Positions 51,561 to 63,915 of a stretch of 64,000 nucleotides of DNA are shown piece after piece. The DNA is from Symsagittifera roscoffensis. Lineage: Eukaryota; Xenacoelomorpha; Acoela; Convolutidae. The stretch is from the NCBI RefSeq assembly GCF_963678635.1, contig NC_087062.1, positions 54,942,473 through 55,006,472 of the forward strand, read 5' to 3'. A program made the position numbers and the translations under genes. The stretch's first letter is position 1; every line of letters starts with the position of its first letter. Under the pieces are notes generated by a model. That model was not told the origin of the DNA. It saw nothing but the letters and a program-made list of their open reading frames with translations, and made no database searches.

Positions 51561-51991
51561 GATGTGTGGGGGACTTGATATATTTTTTTAAATTTTCGGC
51601 CTAAGGGTTTCTGCCAAGGTATTTCCTGCTTTTTTACCGCGTGATAAATTTTCTTATGATGCTAGTTTCACATTCTATTGTCTTGGCTCGTTGCTGTTCC
51701 AAACCTAGTCTCATCGATAGATCTAGTTCGAAATTTTTGAACTTTTTTTGCCTCTGTGTTAATTATAATTTTCCCACACCACTTATGTTTCTTCGCCGAT
51801 ATGTTTCTTTGTATAATTTTTCCACTTGATCCATTTTTAGTGTAACATGGCGAGTAAAGACCACAATCCAAGTATTTTGGTCTTATAAAAAAATCATTAA
51901 AGCAATTTCAGAGTGAGCATCCAAGAAAGAGCCCTTATTATCACAAAAAAATGCTTCAACTTGTTTTAATTACATTTTCTCTCAATTTTAG

Positions 51992-52620
51992 GTTTCATTC
52001 CTCTCAAGTTTGAGGAGAAGTCTTCGTACACAGAATCGCCTACTAAGAAGTACGACAGACTGGCTTTCAAGTACCTCGGAATGGCCTTCGTTCCCCTGCT
52101 CCTTGGTTATTCCATCTACTCTCTGATCTACAACGAGCACAAAGGGTGGTACTCTTACGTGCTGGGCATGATGTACGGGTTCCTCCTCACCTTCGGCTTC
52201 ATCATGATGACTCCTCAGTTGTTCATCAACTACAAAATGAAGTCGGTCGCCCACCTGCCCTGGAGAATGCTGACGTACAAGGCGCTGAACACATTCATCG
52301 ATGACATCTTTGCGTTCGTGATCCAAATGCCGACCTTGTACCGAATCGGATGCCTTCGCGATGACGTCATCTTCTTCATTTTTCTCTACCAGAAATACAT
52401 CTACCCCGTGGACAAGACCAGAACCAATGAGTTCGGAGTGACTGGAGAGCAGCTGGAATAAGCAGGTGGAACTACTAAACCTGCGATTGAGCAGCCAGCT
52501 GAATCAGGTGGATCGAAGAAAAAGAAACCGGGAAAGCCGAAAACGGGAGCTGCTGCTAATGACGAGAAATCGGAGAGGGCAGAGGACGTCGAAGATACTG
52601 AGCCCAAGAAAGATAAATGA
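51992..52620 (+). pseudogene. Second copy of CLPTM1 last exon, truncated by a stop
   Basis: Identical in arrangement to 46654-47282, including the acceptor (CTCTCAATTTTAG ends at 51991) and the upstream polypyrimidine tract. A CAA to TAA change at 52459-52461 removes the final 53 residues, which are the low-complexity tail and not a membrane segment. If spliced to exon 2 (skipping 46654-47282) it would give a CLPTM1 isoform of 583 residues. Whether it is used is unknown. Confidence 0.8.
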
Positions 52621-53366
52621 GAATGAGCATTGCTGACGTATTCCAATCTGTTATTTAAGTAAATTTGTTTCGTTTTGTGTTCAACCAGGATATTTGTGGT
52701 TATTTCAAACAGGGTTGCTTGTTTGAAACAAAGAGGGGGTCTTGTTTACTTATTCCGCTCAAAGTCGCAAATCTCTAATATAAAAACAAATGAAAATGCT
52801 CCACTCTGATTGGTTATTATTTAACACTTCTACAAAATACAGTTTGAACAGCACATTAAATTTGGTAGTGGCTTTTGAAAAGTTTGGGCGAAATAAGTAA
52901 TTAAAAGACTCCAAAGGAGTTCTTTTTTGACTTGCTTTTTTGCCAAACTAAAATTTTTGACATTCGAACGAATAAAATAACTATATAGGAAATTGGTAAA
53001 AACTATATAATTCAATCTTACAACTAATGTTGAAGAATTTTCTGCAGCCCTGCTTTAAAACCCTAAGTTCGCATCTGCCCTGTCCATCTTTCGTAGAAGA
53101 CCACCTGCTTAATTATAATTAGCAGTGACTTTTAAAGTGACCTGCCGACAGGAAGTTTCTGTAGCCTTGTAGTGCACGATTATCCACGAATATTTACATC
53201 TGTTGTCTATCGCAGCTGCTCAACCTAATTATGATGTTATTGTGAATTGTCAGATTGATTTATGTATTTTATATTCCCTTGTCTTCTGATGATAAATGTT
53301 TGTTTGATGCTCCTTTTTGAAACTATTGAATGGAAATAATTTTAAATTTATCTCTTTTCCAACATG

Positions 53367-56130
53367 TTAGCTGAAACTTAATTTCTGGTCTCGACTTGGC
53401 CTGCGCTTTTTTGAATACAATTTCTTATAATTTTTTATAGCTTTCCTCCAGAATAGATCGACCGATGTAAAATCGTAAAATGTATACCCTTTCTTTGAAG
53501 GAAATTGCTCGTTAGGTCTCAACCTCATTTCCTGGAACCAGTGAACATCAATAAGGTTGAACCGATTATCGTTTTTGAGCCATTCAAAGGGAGAATTATA
53601 AGAACATATGTTTAAACAACAAATTGATAACTGTGCAAGCGAGGGCGTTGCCTGAATCTCAAGTTTTGGTTTGTTTTCTACAATGTTTCTGGTTTTAAGG
53701 TTAGGCCGTATTTGTTTTGGAGCAAAATTGAGGATATTCAAGTTTTTAACAGACCGCACTCTACTTAGGTCTACATATATTTGCCCATACTGCAGAAAGG
53801 AGCAAGCTGTTTTAAAATCAGCAACCACGCGCTCGAGAGTTAAACTTTGAGACTTGTGAATTGTTATGGCTCAAGCAAGAATTAATGGGAATTGAATGTG
53901 GACAGGAGGCATTTTGACCTCCACGGGAGGGGGGGGGCAGCAACACTCAGCTTCATAATTGGTATCGAATTGAAATTCAGAGCATAATTGTCTTCGGTTG
54001 AAGCTATTAACTCCGTTTCGAGTGGTTGCGATCTTTGTCACCGTAATCTTCAACAACCTGGAACAAAGAAATGAAAAATCAAACTAATGTGGTTATTGAA
54101 AGCAACCCACAACTGACCATTCAAAAACCTCAAATTCTAGGAGTCACCGTAATAACCTCTGTGCTTTCACTGAACACATTACCAGAGATAAACTAACTCA
54201 AACACAAAATAAATAACTGAAAAAGCTCTCAGGGACAGGCTGGGGATGCAGCAAAGAAACTGTAAGCATTACATTTAAGGCCATTGGGCGTAGTATTCTG
54301 AGTTACGCAGCTCCTATATGGACATCTTCAGTAAGTGATTCTCGTTGGAAAGACCTTCAAACTCGACAAAACACAGCACTAAGAACTGTAACTGGCTGCA
54401 CAAATATGACCCCAATTTAACACCTTAATTGTGAAATTCTGATACTGCGAGCGAAAGAAAACAGTGAATTTTAAGCAAACATTTTTCAACTGGCTGCAAT
54501 CAACAAGAACGGTGTGACCACAACACAACCAAACACAACCCAATGTCGAGACCAATAAAACCCTTGCCAAAAAATACTATGGCGAAATCAAAAATAATCT
54601 GAATGAAAATGATCGCTGAAAACATTTCATCCAAATGAAGTGAGAAGCTACGTGACCAAACATCCCTCTAAGCTAACGGGCTCTCAAACTCCAGAAAGAG
54701 CTTCGGAAGAAAACAGCCTTCCCAGAAGTTCACGACGTACTCTTGCTCAAATCCGCTGTGGATATAGCACACAGTTTAATAGCTATCTGTCAAGATAGGA
54801 CAAAAACATCAAACGCAACTGCTCAAACTAACGCTAGTCCGCACGACACATACCACCTCTTTAACTGTCCATTGAAGCCAACATCTCTTAAACTTGACAA
54901 ACTGTGGGACAACCCCGTTTTTCTCGGTTCTCCGCTCTAATTGAAAACTGTCCGCTGAAACCGGGCACGGGAGTTTTGTTCGCTTCTCCGTACCACAAAC
55001 TGCACCATAGAACGGTGTTTACTCAGTACTGTCGGAAGGGGCCTTCCTGCTCTTAGCGAACCCTGGGAAAACCACCGTTACTGTTTTACGGGCGAGACGA
55101 AACAATCAATCAATCTCCACAATCTTCGATTGGGGAGTATTGAAAATAAACGGCAATGAAGAAACGAATTGGACTACCCCTCTTTTTGCAGCTACAAACA
55201 ACAACATCTTTGTCACGGTCCCAATTGCACCAATCATGCGACCATCACTGATGTCTATATTACAAACGAGCATAATGGAGCTCCATGAGGGTTGCTTGTC
55301 AAGTGTCTGCTGATGATATGAACGGCTGATTTTCCCACGCAGGTAATTTTTGCGGAAAAAAATCAACTGCTTTTGACTTAAAGATGTTGCCTCCCAACTT
55401 CGCGTGCATTATTTCATAATGGCGCATAGTTGGTTCACCATCTGGATATCTTTGCAAAATTTGCGATGTAATTTGGCTCCACTGAATTGTTGAATTGACA
55501 AATTCGAGTTATTCGACATCACTTTCTGTATGCTTACCGACGCGAATGCGAGACAGTATTTAGGAAAATTGTTGGTCATTTTTCTGCGTCACAGATTTAC
55601 TGAATTGCCAGCCAAATCTTGATTTCTTTTAAAAAATCCATTAATATCATCATCCAGTTCTGAGTAAATTGGCTTAGCTTCAACTAGCGGTAATTGATAC
55701 AAATCAGCTAAAATAACAACAATATCCAAAAAGTGGGTTACCAGTCGTGTGAAATCAAAACCTTATATTTCACAGAGTCTCTGGTGTAGTTGAACGAGTC
55801 TTTTGGGAGACATCATGCTACCTTCGTCAATCACAACTGTATTAGTTTGGGAAGATTGGTAATGAAATTTTGTAGAAAGTTTGGGCAACAAGTTCTTTCT
55901 ATGACGAGGCATGGAAGAAGAGCTGTCGATTACAACACCTTCGATAACTAAGGCAGCTACCTCTGTTATTGCGCAAACGGCATTCTGGGTTTAACTTGTG
56001 AATTTTTCTGTTTTTGAAGCTAGAAAACTATTGGCTGCAACAAGGGCCTCGATTACAAGGGTATTGCAATCGGGTACCAGACTTTTTTCCCATCAACAAC
56101 CTTGTCCACAGGACTCACTTATGAACTCCT
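53367..56130 (-). pseudogene. Decayed Helitron PIF1-like helicase (unit 2)
   Basis: Duplicate of 48029-50800 with the same stops and the same nested non-LTR fragment, so the decay came before the duplication. The motif VI region reads GQIYVDLSRVRSVKNL here, changing a usually conserved Ala. The Rep remains of the same element lie upstream in its sense direction at 58.1-58.9 kb. Confidence 0.72.
54230..55125 (+). pseudogene. 3' fragment of jockey-like non-LTR retrotransposon (unit 2)
   Basis: Copy of 48890-49790 with the same reading-frame breaks and the same AATCAATCAATC end near 55105-55120. Confidence 0.68.
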
Positions 56131-56289
56131 TCAGAAATCCTCTTTGCTAACCCTACTCCTCTCGGCTGCAAATATTAAGCCTGATTGAATTTGTTTTTTT
56201 TTGAATATTCGTCCCTTTCAAAATTTGCTTTTTATGTTGGTTGTTCCAACTCGATGAGTTAAAATTTTATTTATTTTTTGTTGTCCTTT

Positions 56290-56900
56290 TTTCGGCTTAA
56301 TAGGCTCGGGCATATTTTATATCGGCTTAGTGGCCTAGTTTCGAGTGGTTTCAAGAGGAACATAGTTTCTTTTGTTCAGCTCTGAATCGCACCAAATGCT
56401 GAAAATTTTAATGGAAATTAGAGTTCAAGTCTTTCATGACAGAAATTTTTTTTTGGCCTCCGTTTTTTTCTCTTTTTTGGCTTGATGACTTTCGGCCTAT
56501 ATTATATCGGTTTATGGTGGCTTATTAAGCCTTTAGATTGGCGATAGAAAATGTGTGTGTGCGTGTCTGTGTTTTGAGGGTGAGGGGGACTTAATAAGTT
56601 CTTATAAGTCTTAGAAATTTTTGATTTTTTCTTGTTTTTTCTATTTTTTCCGGCTTGATAGGTTTTGGCCTTTATTACATCAGCTTAGCCGGCACTTGTT
56701 GAGTCGCTTCACGAGCTGTGTTTTATATGTGTTTTGAGGGTTAGGGGGTTAAATTAGTAGAAGTCTTTTTAGTAGTCTTAAATTTTTTGGCTTTTTTTTC
56801 AGCTAATAGGTTTCGGCCAATATTATACTGTCATAGTGGCCGCTTATTGTTTCATTTGACGCGCGACGTGTGTGTGTATGTTTGTGTTTTTTTGATGTGT
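56290..56900. repeat. Degenerate repeat array (unit 2)
   Basis: Copy of the four-fold array at 50955-51560, near-identical apart from small homopolymer differences. Confidence 0.5.
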
Positions 56901-57103
56901 GGGGGACTTGATATATTTTTTAAGGGTTTCTGCCAAGGTATTTCCTGCTTTTTTACCGCGTGATAAATTTTCTTATGATGCTAGTTTCACATTCTATTGT
57001 CTTGGCTCGTTGCTGTTCCAAACCTAGTCTCATCGATAGATCTAGTTCGAAATTTTTGAACTTTTTTTGCCTCTGTGTTAATTATAATTTTCCCACACCA
57101 CTT

Positions 57104-58100
57104 TGTCCCCGCTTTGTACTTGTTTAAGCGAAAACAGTATACTTGGAAAATCGGATGTCAACTTCAGATGCTTATCAAAAAATAGGTCGTAGTCATATTT
57201 TTCTTCAGCTTGCACTGGGTCCTTGTGATGCGAGCGTTTCAATTCTTGGATAACGTTGTCTTGGATGTCTTTTTATGAGACCGCCTGAGCATTGATATCG
57301 TCAGCATCTTTTTCCAGATGTTTTCCGGTTTTCAATAATAGCAATAACGACTGGATGCATCATTTTTGACGTAAAAGTTTTGGCCCTTCTAATAGTTCAG
57401 ACTCATTTCTCCACAGTAGATAGCGCAGCAGTAAACTTTGAATAAACTTCAGGGTTATCTTCAAAGTTGAAACCGGGGAACGTGATATATGCGGGCACTA
57501 CGAAGTTTAAACTTTGTCTTTCCATTCATTGTCACAAGCGACCGGGGGGTTTCGATTCTTCAAGTGCACGCAGTTCGTCTATTTATTTTCTGGTCGACAA
57601 TCACTTGTTTCTTTGTTTTTAGCCTGCTTATAATAAGACACAAACTCAGCCAAACGCAACTTTGAAAATGCTTTGCAAATTTCTTTTTGTGTTTTGTATT
57701 GTTGGTCTATCTGAATATTTATCGAATATGTTTATGACAAAATGTCTGTAGAATCTTTTTCCACCTTCTCTAAAAGACTAAAAGACTCTTGCTTTTAGCC
57801 ATTCTTGCTCATTCATAAATTGGAGTCGCATTAATAAAATTACATGCCGGGAAAGTTCTTCGTAGATAAATGTTCTCCTTGATAAAGTTCTCCCTGATAA
57901 TGTTCTGAAGCAAGGTTCCTGCTGTGAGACTTCACGAGCAGTTGAAAATGCAGTAAGACTTCAGGAGCAGTTTTTTTTTGCATAGTTTTCGCATAGATTT
58001 ATTTAATAATAGTTTCGCGCTGCTTGACTGAATCACTCGTTGCTTTTGATACTGTGATTTCTTTCTTTGAAAAGTATTTAACTAAATGCATAACACAAGA
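57104..58100. other. Helitron-derived and AT-rich sequence without intact gene
   Basis: Unique DNA right of the duplication. Minus-strand translation shows many stops, and any Rep-helicase linker is too decayed to assign. No other feature is seen. Confidence 0.4.
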
Positions 58101-58950
58101 TAATGCCTTTAGCAGGGGCTATAGATCCAGGTTTGCGCGATAGCAGAAAATAAGGAAAGGGTTGTGTTTGTTTGTATAAACACTGCCAACATCCCGTAGA
58201 AAAAGAACTTCTACTGAGCTATCTGGAGAAATTGATAGTGAATTGTAGTAATCTGCAGGATCTCCTTTGGCTTTCAGTAATAATTTTGATATTGTCAATT
58301 GGATCCTAAAGGAAGATTTGCCGCGCTTAAACCAGTCTGAATATAATTTTCTAGTCGATATTGAAAATATCGTGAATCGAGCAGGAACTTTATTTGAGAG
58401 GTTAAATTTTTCTTGATACGTCAGTTTTGCTATATCATTAGTAGAAAGGGGACTGTCAAGAAAGCTTCTCGATGAAGCAATGTACAAATCTAGCCATTCT
58501 GGGCTAGCGCAGGAAATTGTATGTCAGAAATCAGAAATAGCAAGTTGTCTAACCATTGACAACAACTCATACGTAAATGTTTTTCAATGGCAAGGTGTTC
58601 CAGGAACTTGTGACGTAAATTTTTAATTGATCATCAAGTAGCGAAGAAGCTGCGATTCTTATTTTACATTTCTTCAAGTTTATACCAAAGCTGTTTTGTA
58701 GTTTCGATAGTTCGCATAAATATTGTGCATAGAAAAGATAATCAGGATTCGAACTGAATCTGCCAGAGTAATGAAGAAGTCTGACATGAAATACTGTGTA
58801 ATACTAAGTCGTTTTAACCAGTCGCAGGTTAGTCCATACCGAGTAAATGGAAAGCGAGAAAGGAATGCTAAGTAATCGCAGTTTTTGTTAGTCAGAAAAT
58901 TAAGGGTTTTGATTTTCTCCCGGAGCAACTTCTACTACTTTCGAAATTGC
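58101..58950 (-). pseudogene. Remains of Helitron Rep domain
   Basis: Minus-strand pieces, read from high to low coordinates: CDYLAFLSRFPFTRYGL (about 58890), then ELLSMVRQLAISDF and CASPEWLDLYIASSRSFL (about 58570-58450), DIAKLTYQEKFNLSNKVPAR, and NKHNPFLIFCYRANLDL ending at 58119. These resemble the Helitron replication-initiator segment with its RQLG-TWF-LSAADLRW region, the LSYEEKCNLLKSNPVTAARHF-like stretch and the later N-P-x-L-x-x-x-x-x-AN-D-x-Q block. Stops interrupt it and no HUH motif could be read. Orientation and order agree with the helicase pieces at 53.4-56.1 kb. Confidence 0.55.
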
Positions 58951-60084
58951 GTTTTAGCTTTTGGTATTTTATCTGTTTCTTGTAGACAGGTAGAATGAGC
59001 TGGCATATGGTACGTTGTGATTTCTTCATCAGAGTTATCGTCTTCATCTTCTTCCGCAGCTTCACCAATTAATTTTTTGGTTAGCTTCCGTAGCTTTGAC
59101 AGCAGTTGAATTCTCTCGTTGTCAAAGTTTTGGCATGGGGGTTTATTTTAAGTTTTTCAATTGCTTTTATGCTTTTGAGGTACGTATGATGTCTTCATAT
59201 TCAGTTTTTTTAATTCTAACTTCCGTTTAAATTTGAGAAAAAAATGTCATGAGTTGCCAAGTTGGGGGCTAATCAAAAAACTGTTGGTAAAGCAATTGGC
59301 ACTTTGATCACAGCTCCTTAAATTTGCGTTGCTGCGTTCTGACAACTTGCGTTTTGAACATTTTAACAAAAAGTTTTCTAAGTGATGTCAAGTATTCTTC
59401 AAGTTGTGTCAGATCTAATTCAATAGGAGTATCATCAGCGGATAAGTCGTTTTACCCTATAAAACTGGCAAGCTTAAGTTATGCAAGGATTTGTGACATA
59501 TGATGCTCGTGACATATGACACGGCTAAAAGGGAACTCTTGCTCCACTGAGCTTAAATTAAGTCTTTTTTAAATAATTCGTGTGAATCGGAGTTTGACTC
59601 GAATTCTACAAATAGGCAAATTGTCAATTAGGACGAGCACATATTCTCGCATGCGACGAATTGCTGCCCTTGGAAAAGGGAGAAAAGAAGAATTTTCATC
59701 CCATACCAATTTTCGCCTGTTAAAAAAGTTCGAAACTTGATTTTTTGATGGCAGTTGACTATGGTTTATCATCTGAAACTATGCTGATTTTTCTTTCAAA
59801 TCCTTTTTTCGTATTCTTTAATTTTTCTTTACTTGTTTTTGAAGTGCAGCTTAGCCTCTGCGTACAACAAAAATTCAAGGTTCATGAAAACAATAGATAA
59901 AACATCTTAGCTAGCTAAAACTTGGTTACTGGAGTAAACTTGAAGTGTTATGAGCTGATTGTAGTTTTAGTGGTATAATAGTTTTTATGCAAAATGCTAT
60001 GATACGCGCAATTGAAGCTTATTGCTTGAAATTCATTTATATTCAAACTGGAATATAGATTTTTTAAAACCTGTATAGCTTTCA
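58951..60084. other. AT-rich region without recognisable gene
   Basis: Contains a 67-codon minus-strand open stretch at 59569-59772 with no recognised motif (possibly more Helitron N-terminal remains) and otherwise AT-rich sequence with many stops. An acceptor-like TTTCAG ends at 60085, just before the GrpE start. Confidence 0.4.
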
Positions 60085-60097
60085 GATTCTTTGAAAA

Positions 60098-60751
60098 ATG
60101 TCTATGTTGTCAACAGCTTGCAAACGAGTATTATTCCCGCGTGTTGTCAGAAGCTCCCGTAGATGTTTTTGCTCCTCAGTCGTGAAAACATCACAGCAAT
60201 CTGCAGATAGGGAAGCGACATCTACTGAACATAAACTTCCCACTGTTGAAGAAGTTTCAACCCTCAATTCTGAAATAGAATCAATGAAAGAACAGCTTTC
60301 GAAGGAAACGGAGCGTTCTAAAGAGTTGGATGATAAATATAGACGTTCAATAGCTGAAAATGAAAACCAAAGAATTCGATTGAGCAAGAAAATTGAAGAG
60401 GCTAAAATTTTTGGCATCCAGAAGTTCAGTAAAGACCTTCTGGAAATCTCAGATACTTTGGGGTTAGCACTTGAAAGTGTTTCCCAAGATGAGTTGAGCT
60501 CTAATGAACCTTTGAGGAATTTGTTCAATGGCCTCAAAATGACAGAAGTTCAGTTACAGAAAGTGTTTTCGAAACATAATTTGTTTAAAATTGACCCGAT
60601 TGACCAACCCTTCAATCCACATGAGCACGAGGCAGTTTTTTACCAGCCAATCGAGGGCAAGGAAAGTGGGACTGTTATCAATGTGCAGAAAGTAGGCTTT
60701 AAGTTGGAAGACAGAGTTATTCGACCTGCTATTGTCGGAGTTGCTAAGTAA
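60098..60751 (+). CDS. GRPEL1: Mitochondrial GrpE nucleotide exchange factor
   Basis: 217 residues without a visible intron. The N-terminal 30-35 residues are rich in Arg and Ser and lack acidic residues, fitting a mitochondrial presequence. A long helix follows (about 50-110; TLNSEIESMKEQLSKETERS), then the four-helix region and the C-terminal beta domain with the family signature: NPHEHEAVFYQP, then GTVINVQKVGFKLEDRVIRPAIVGVAK split over residues 175-217. It releases ADP from mitochondrial Hsp70 during protein import and folding in the matrix. AATAAA lies at 60790-60795, 40 bases past the stop. TTTCAG ends 12 bases before the ATG. Symbol assigned by family; a GRPEL1/GRPEL2 split need not apply here. 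Confidence 0.93.
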   Translation: MSMLSTACKRVLFPRVVRSSRRCFCSSVVKTSQQSADREATSTEHKLPTVEEVSTLNSEIESMKEQLSKETERSKELDDKYRRSIAENENQRIRLSKKIEEAKIFGIQKFSKDLLEISDTLGLALESVSQDELSSNEPLRNLFNGLKMTEVQLQKVFSKHNLFKIDPIDQPFNPHEHEAVFYQPIEGKESGTVINVQKVGFKLEDRVIRPAIVGVAK

Positions 60752-61004
60752 ATTATGACTGTCAAACCCATGTTTTCATTTCTCAAGGAAATAAATTATC
60801 TGTAGTATTTTTATTTTGATGTCTCTTCCATAGCCAAACATTAAATTAAGACATTAGTTCTAGAAGTCAAGCTTTTAAATCTTTTCAGATGAACGTTGAC
60901 GTTACAGATATTATATCATTGATTGAGATTTTCTGCAGCAAAGTTTAATTTTATCATGTTCGCATAATCGGCAAACTTTCATAGTTTACACTAGCTGGTG
61001 AAAT

Positions 61005-61937
61005 ATGGACGACAAATCTTACGTTGAGTTTGAGCGAATGATTGCAACTTCAAACACTATTTTGAATTATAACCAAGCTGTAACCGATTCTTTGAATGCA
61101 TTCATCAAATCTTCGCTTGAATCGCAAGATTCCAGGCTAGTTTTGGTAACCTCTGGAGGCACTAGTGTGCCCCTGGAAAAGGAGCCAGTGAGACATCTGG
61201 ATAATTTTTCAACTGGACTCAGAGGTGCTAGAAGCTCGGAAGAGTTCCTGGCCGACAAAGACTACAAAGTTATTTTGCTAAAACGTGACAACGCGAAGCT
61301 ACCTTTTGCCGAAGAGTTACCTTTCGCAACAAAAATTTCGCAAGATGGTTTGTTTTCGAATAGCTTTGACGATGTTACTTCACATGACCATCTGACCATT
61401 GAAAAATTAGAGCTGCTTCGTGAGAAATCATCGCGCTTGTTTTTGCTTAATTTCGTTACTGTTCACGAATATTTTGCGATTCTGCGGCACATTTGCATTG
61501 AAGCTAACGGCCTGGGACCTCGATTTATGTTATATGCGGCCGCCGCTGTTTCAGATTACTACATTCCAGTTGACAATTTACCGGAACATAAAATTCCCTC
61601 AGGACTTAGTTGTCTCACTTTGAATCTCTTCCCTGTACCTAAAGCTCTGCATTATGTACTCAAAAGATGGTGCTCTGATTGTTTTATGGTCACGTTTAAA
61701 TTAGAAACTGAGGAAAATACGCTCATTGAAAAGTGTGAGAAGGCACTTAAAACTTATAATCATCATTTTGTTGTCGGAAATATTCTTTCAAAAAGACACA
61801 AGGAGGTTGTTCTTTGCTCAAAACCTAAAAAAAGTTTTGTAGTGGAAAACATTGAGCTTAAGGAATCTTCACAAAATTTGGAGTCTTTGTTTATACCTGC
61901 TATTATTCAAGGTCATTTGGAGTTTGTTGCCTTATGA
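61005..61937 (+). CDS. PPCS: Phosphopantothenate-cysteine ligase
   Basis: 310 residues in a single exon, the usual length of animal PPCS. It joins cysteine to 4'-phosphopantothenate, the second step of coenzyme A synthesis after pantothenate kinase; the human enzyme uses ATP or CTP. Visible motifs: [20 protein letters not shown] (about 46-65), [17 protein letters not shown] (66-82), the [18 protein letters not shown] stretch (about 174-191) with PEHKIPSG, and FKLETEE near 230 followed by [12 protein letters not shown]. These match the nucleotide-binding and dimer parts of the family. It starts 253 bases after the GrpE stop on the same strand; a CTGCAG acceptor-like site ends at 60938. Confidence 0.93.
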   Translation: MDDKSYVEFERMIATSNTILNYNQAVTDSLNAFIKSSLESQDSRLVLVTSGGTSVPLEKEPVRHLDNFSTGLRGARSSEEFLADKDYKVILLKRDNAKLPFAEELPFATKISQDGLFSNSFDDVTSHDHLTIEKLELLREKSSRLFLLNFVTVHEYFAILRHICIEANGLGPRFMLYAAAAVSDYYIPVDNLPEHKIPSGLSCLTLNLFPVPKALHYVLKRWCSDCFMVTFKLETEENTLIEKCEKALKTYNHHFVVGNILSKRHKEVVLCSKPKKSFVVENIELKESSQNLESLFIPAIIQGHLEFVAL

Positions 61938-62202
61938 CATAGTGATGTGTTATTTTTATAATAATTAACACTATTTGCAATCATTTTGCTGTAAATGTAA
62001 ATTTATCAATTGTTCAACAGAAGAACACACGAAAACTGATGGTCTCAAATGCATGCATGAAAAGTTTTGACTGTGCGCTGGTATTTAAACGTATCGTCGT
62101 TCTAACCATATGCTTAATTAAATTTGGTTTGGTTAATCTCAATTCTGCGCTTTCAGATCAGTTTCTCTGATTCTTCACATCTCGTCTCAGCTACAGTCTT
62201 AA

Positions 62203-62589
<387 letters not shown>

Positions 62590-63639
62590 GCGAAACTGGA
62601 GCGGAATATTACAACTAGAGGCTGGCACACAACAGTTGAACCAAGAGCACATTTACTCGCAAGCTGGGACATAGATTAATTCACGAAACTCAATGCTCTG
62701 AGCTGATCTTTTACTCACTGATGTAGTACCACTAATTGACGATAATTTGTATCTATGTTGCGAACTTGAAATTACTACTGTTAACGGAGACAATATATCA
62801 TGTTAACCTGACTTCCTGTTTTTTTTTGCGAGCCATCATGAGTATCAGACAAGTTGCCTGTTAATAAGCCAGTCAAATCTTACATTGTTGTAGTTCTTTT
62901 TGTTTCAACAGGGGGTTTCGGGGGTTTTCCATTGAAAAAGGTAGGCGTCTATATTGAGATCAACCTTTATGAACTTCATTTGTCACGTGATAGTTATTTT
63001 GATTTCTAAATTAAAAACTATCCCAACGCGATTAGAAGTCACTTGAATCGTGTTTTTTCCTTCGGTGCTATTATTGGGTTTTCAAACTTGATCAGGTGGA
63101 GTTCAAGCGGGGCTCTCCAATAAAAGGGGTCAAATATTAAGAAAGGTTGCTCTTAAGAGAAGTTGTTCTCAAGTTTTGTTTCAGACGGTTTAATCAGATT
63201 AATTTCACATTGATGCCTTAAAATTATCTTGAAAAAAAAGTCTTGAAGGACTTAGGCAAAGAATCAATAAATTGAGATCAAAAATTGGTTTTTCAAGTGA
63301 AATGATTGAACCGATAAATTGCTTTTAAATTAGCAAGCGTTATCAAATACAAACTTTTTTGTTGTAAACAACTTGTTGATCAAATTTAACGAATCAATTC
63401 GTAAGCTCTTGTGTGAACTCGTCAACGAACTGGCAAATTTTGAGTATTTTTAGTTTATATACCCATTCTATATGATTTTTTTCCGATTTTGTAAAGTTTC
63501 AGGTTTTTCACCTAAAATGTTTGTTTTCGACTTGAATGGTTTCGGCTTAATTATCTTAGTTTTTTTTACCTCAAGATCCCTTGTTTTTTCTTCTAAAGGT
63601 TCGGCCAGCCTTTCTTCTTTTAACAAAAATTTTAGCACT
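62590..63639. other. 3' flank of the ATP synthase gene and intergenic DNA
   Basis: AT-rich. The first 200 bases are probably the 3' untranslated region. A 91-codon + strand open stretch at 63472-63747 is low-complexity (Phe/Ser-rich) and partly overlaps the SINE-like sequence, so it is not called as a gene. Confidence 0.45.
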
Positions 63640-63729
63640 GATCCGAATGTCTCGACCCCAACGTACCCCCCATACTGTCCTTCCTCACATACCACTTTTC
63701 GTCTTTTTCAACTGTTTCCAGAACACCGC

Positions 63730-63915
63730 TTTTTTTACCCCAATTGACTAGTGGCTTCGTCCGATCGAAGTTGGGACGTTTCTGTGGATTGGTTTGAGCA
63801 TTCCGGACGCGCCCGCTCGGGGCTAAAAACAACCATAAATGTTATCAAAGCGGGATTCGAGCGCATGGTCTTTGTTTGAAAAGCCGCGCGTCTTACCCAC
63901 TCAGCCAGAGCTGCT
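63730..63915 (-). repeat. tRNA-derived SINE-like sequence, minus strand
   Basis: On the minus strand from about 63915, a tRNA-like head has a perfect A box TGGCTGAGTGG, an arm with CTTTTCAAA and a B-box-like GCTCGAATCCC. A GC-rich body follows (CCCCGAGCGGGCGCGTCCGG). The acceptor stem does not pair fully. The left boundary is uncertain. Confidence 0.5.

Larger units (their letters stand above)
46455..51784. repeat. Tandem duplication, unit 1 (5.33 kb)
   Basis: Runs from inside CLPTM1 intron 2, through exon 3, to T-rich DNA. It is repeated at 51793-57103 with a constant offset of 5338 bases at the left end and only scattered substitutions and homopolymer or short indels. At the junction the 8 bases ATGTTTCT (51785-51792) belong to neither edge but match bases just downstream (GATATGTTTCTTTG), as in template switching. 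Confidence 0.92.
51793..57103. repeat. Tandem duplication, unit 2 (5.31 kb)
   Basis: Second copy of 46455-51784. Differences seen: nonsense change in CLPTM1 exon 3 (52459), Ala to Asp in the helicase motif (near 53769), G-run of 9 instead of 13 (near 53930), a 14-base deletion near 56920, and a few substitutions. Right edge at CCCACACCACTT; beyond it the sequence is unique. Confidence 0.92.

Noticed and set aside
63472-63747. 91-codon Phe/Ser-rich ORF
   Set aside because: Low complexity, no recognisable domain, and overlaps a SINE-like sequence.
63850-63915. Functional tRNA gene on the minus strand
   Set aside because: The A box is perfect but the acceptor stem pairs poorly and the unit is followed by a SINE-like body.
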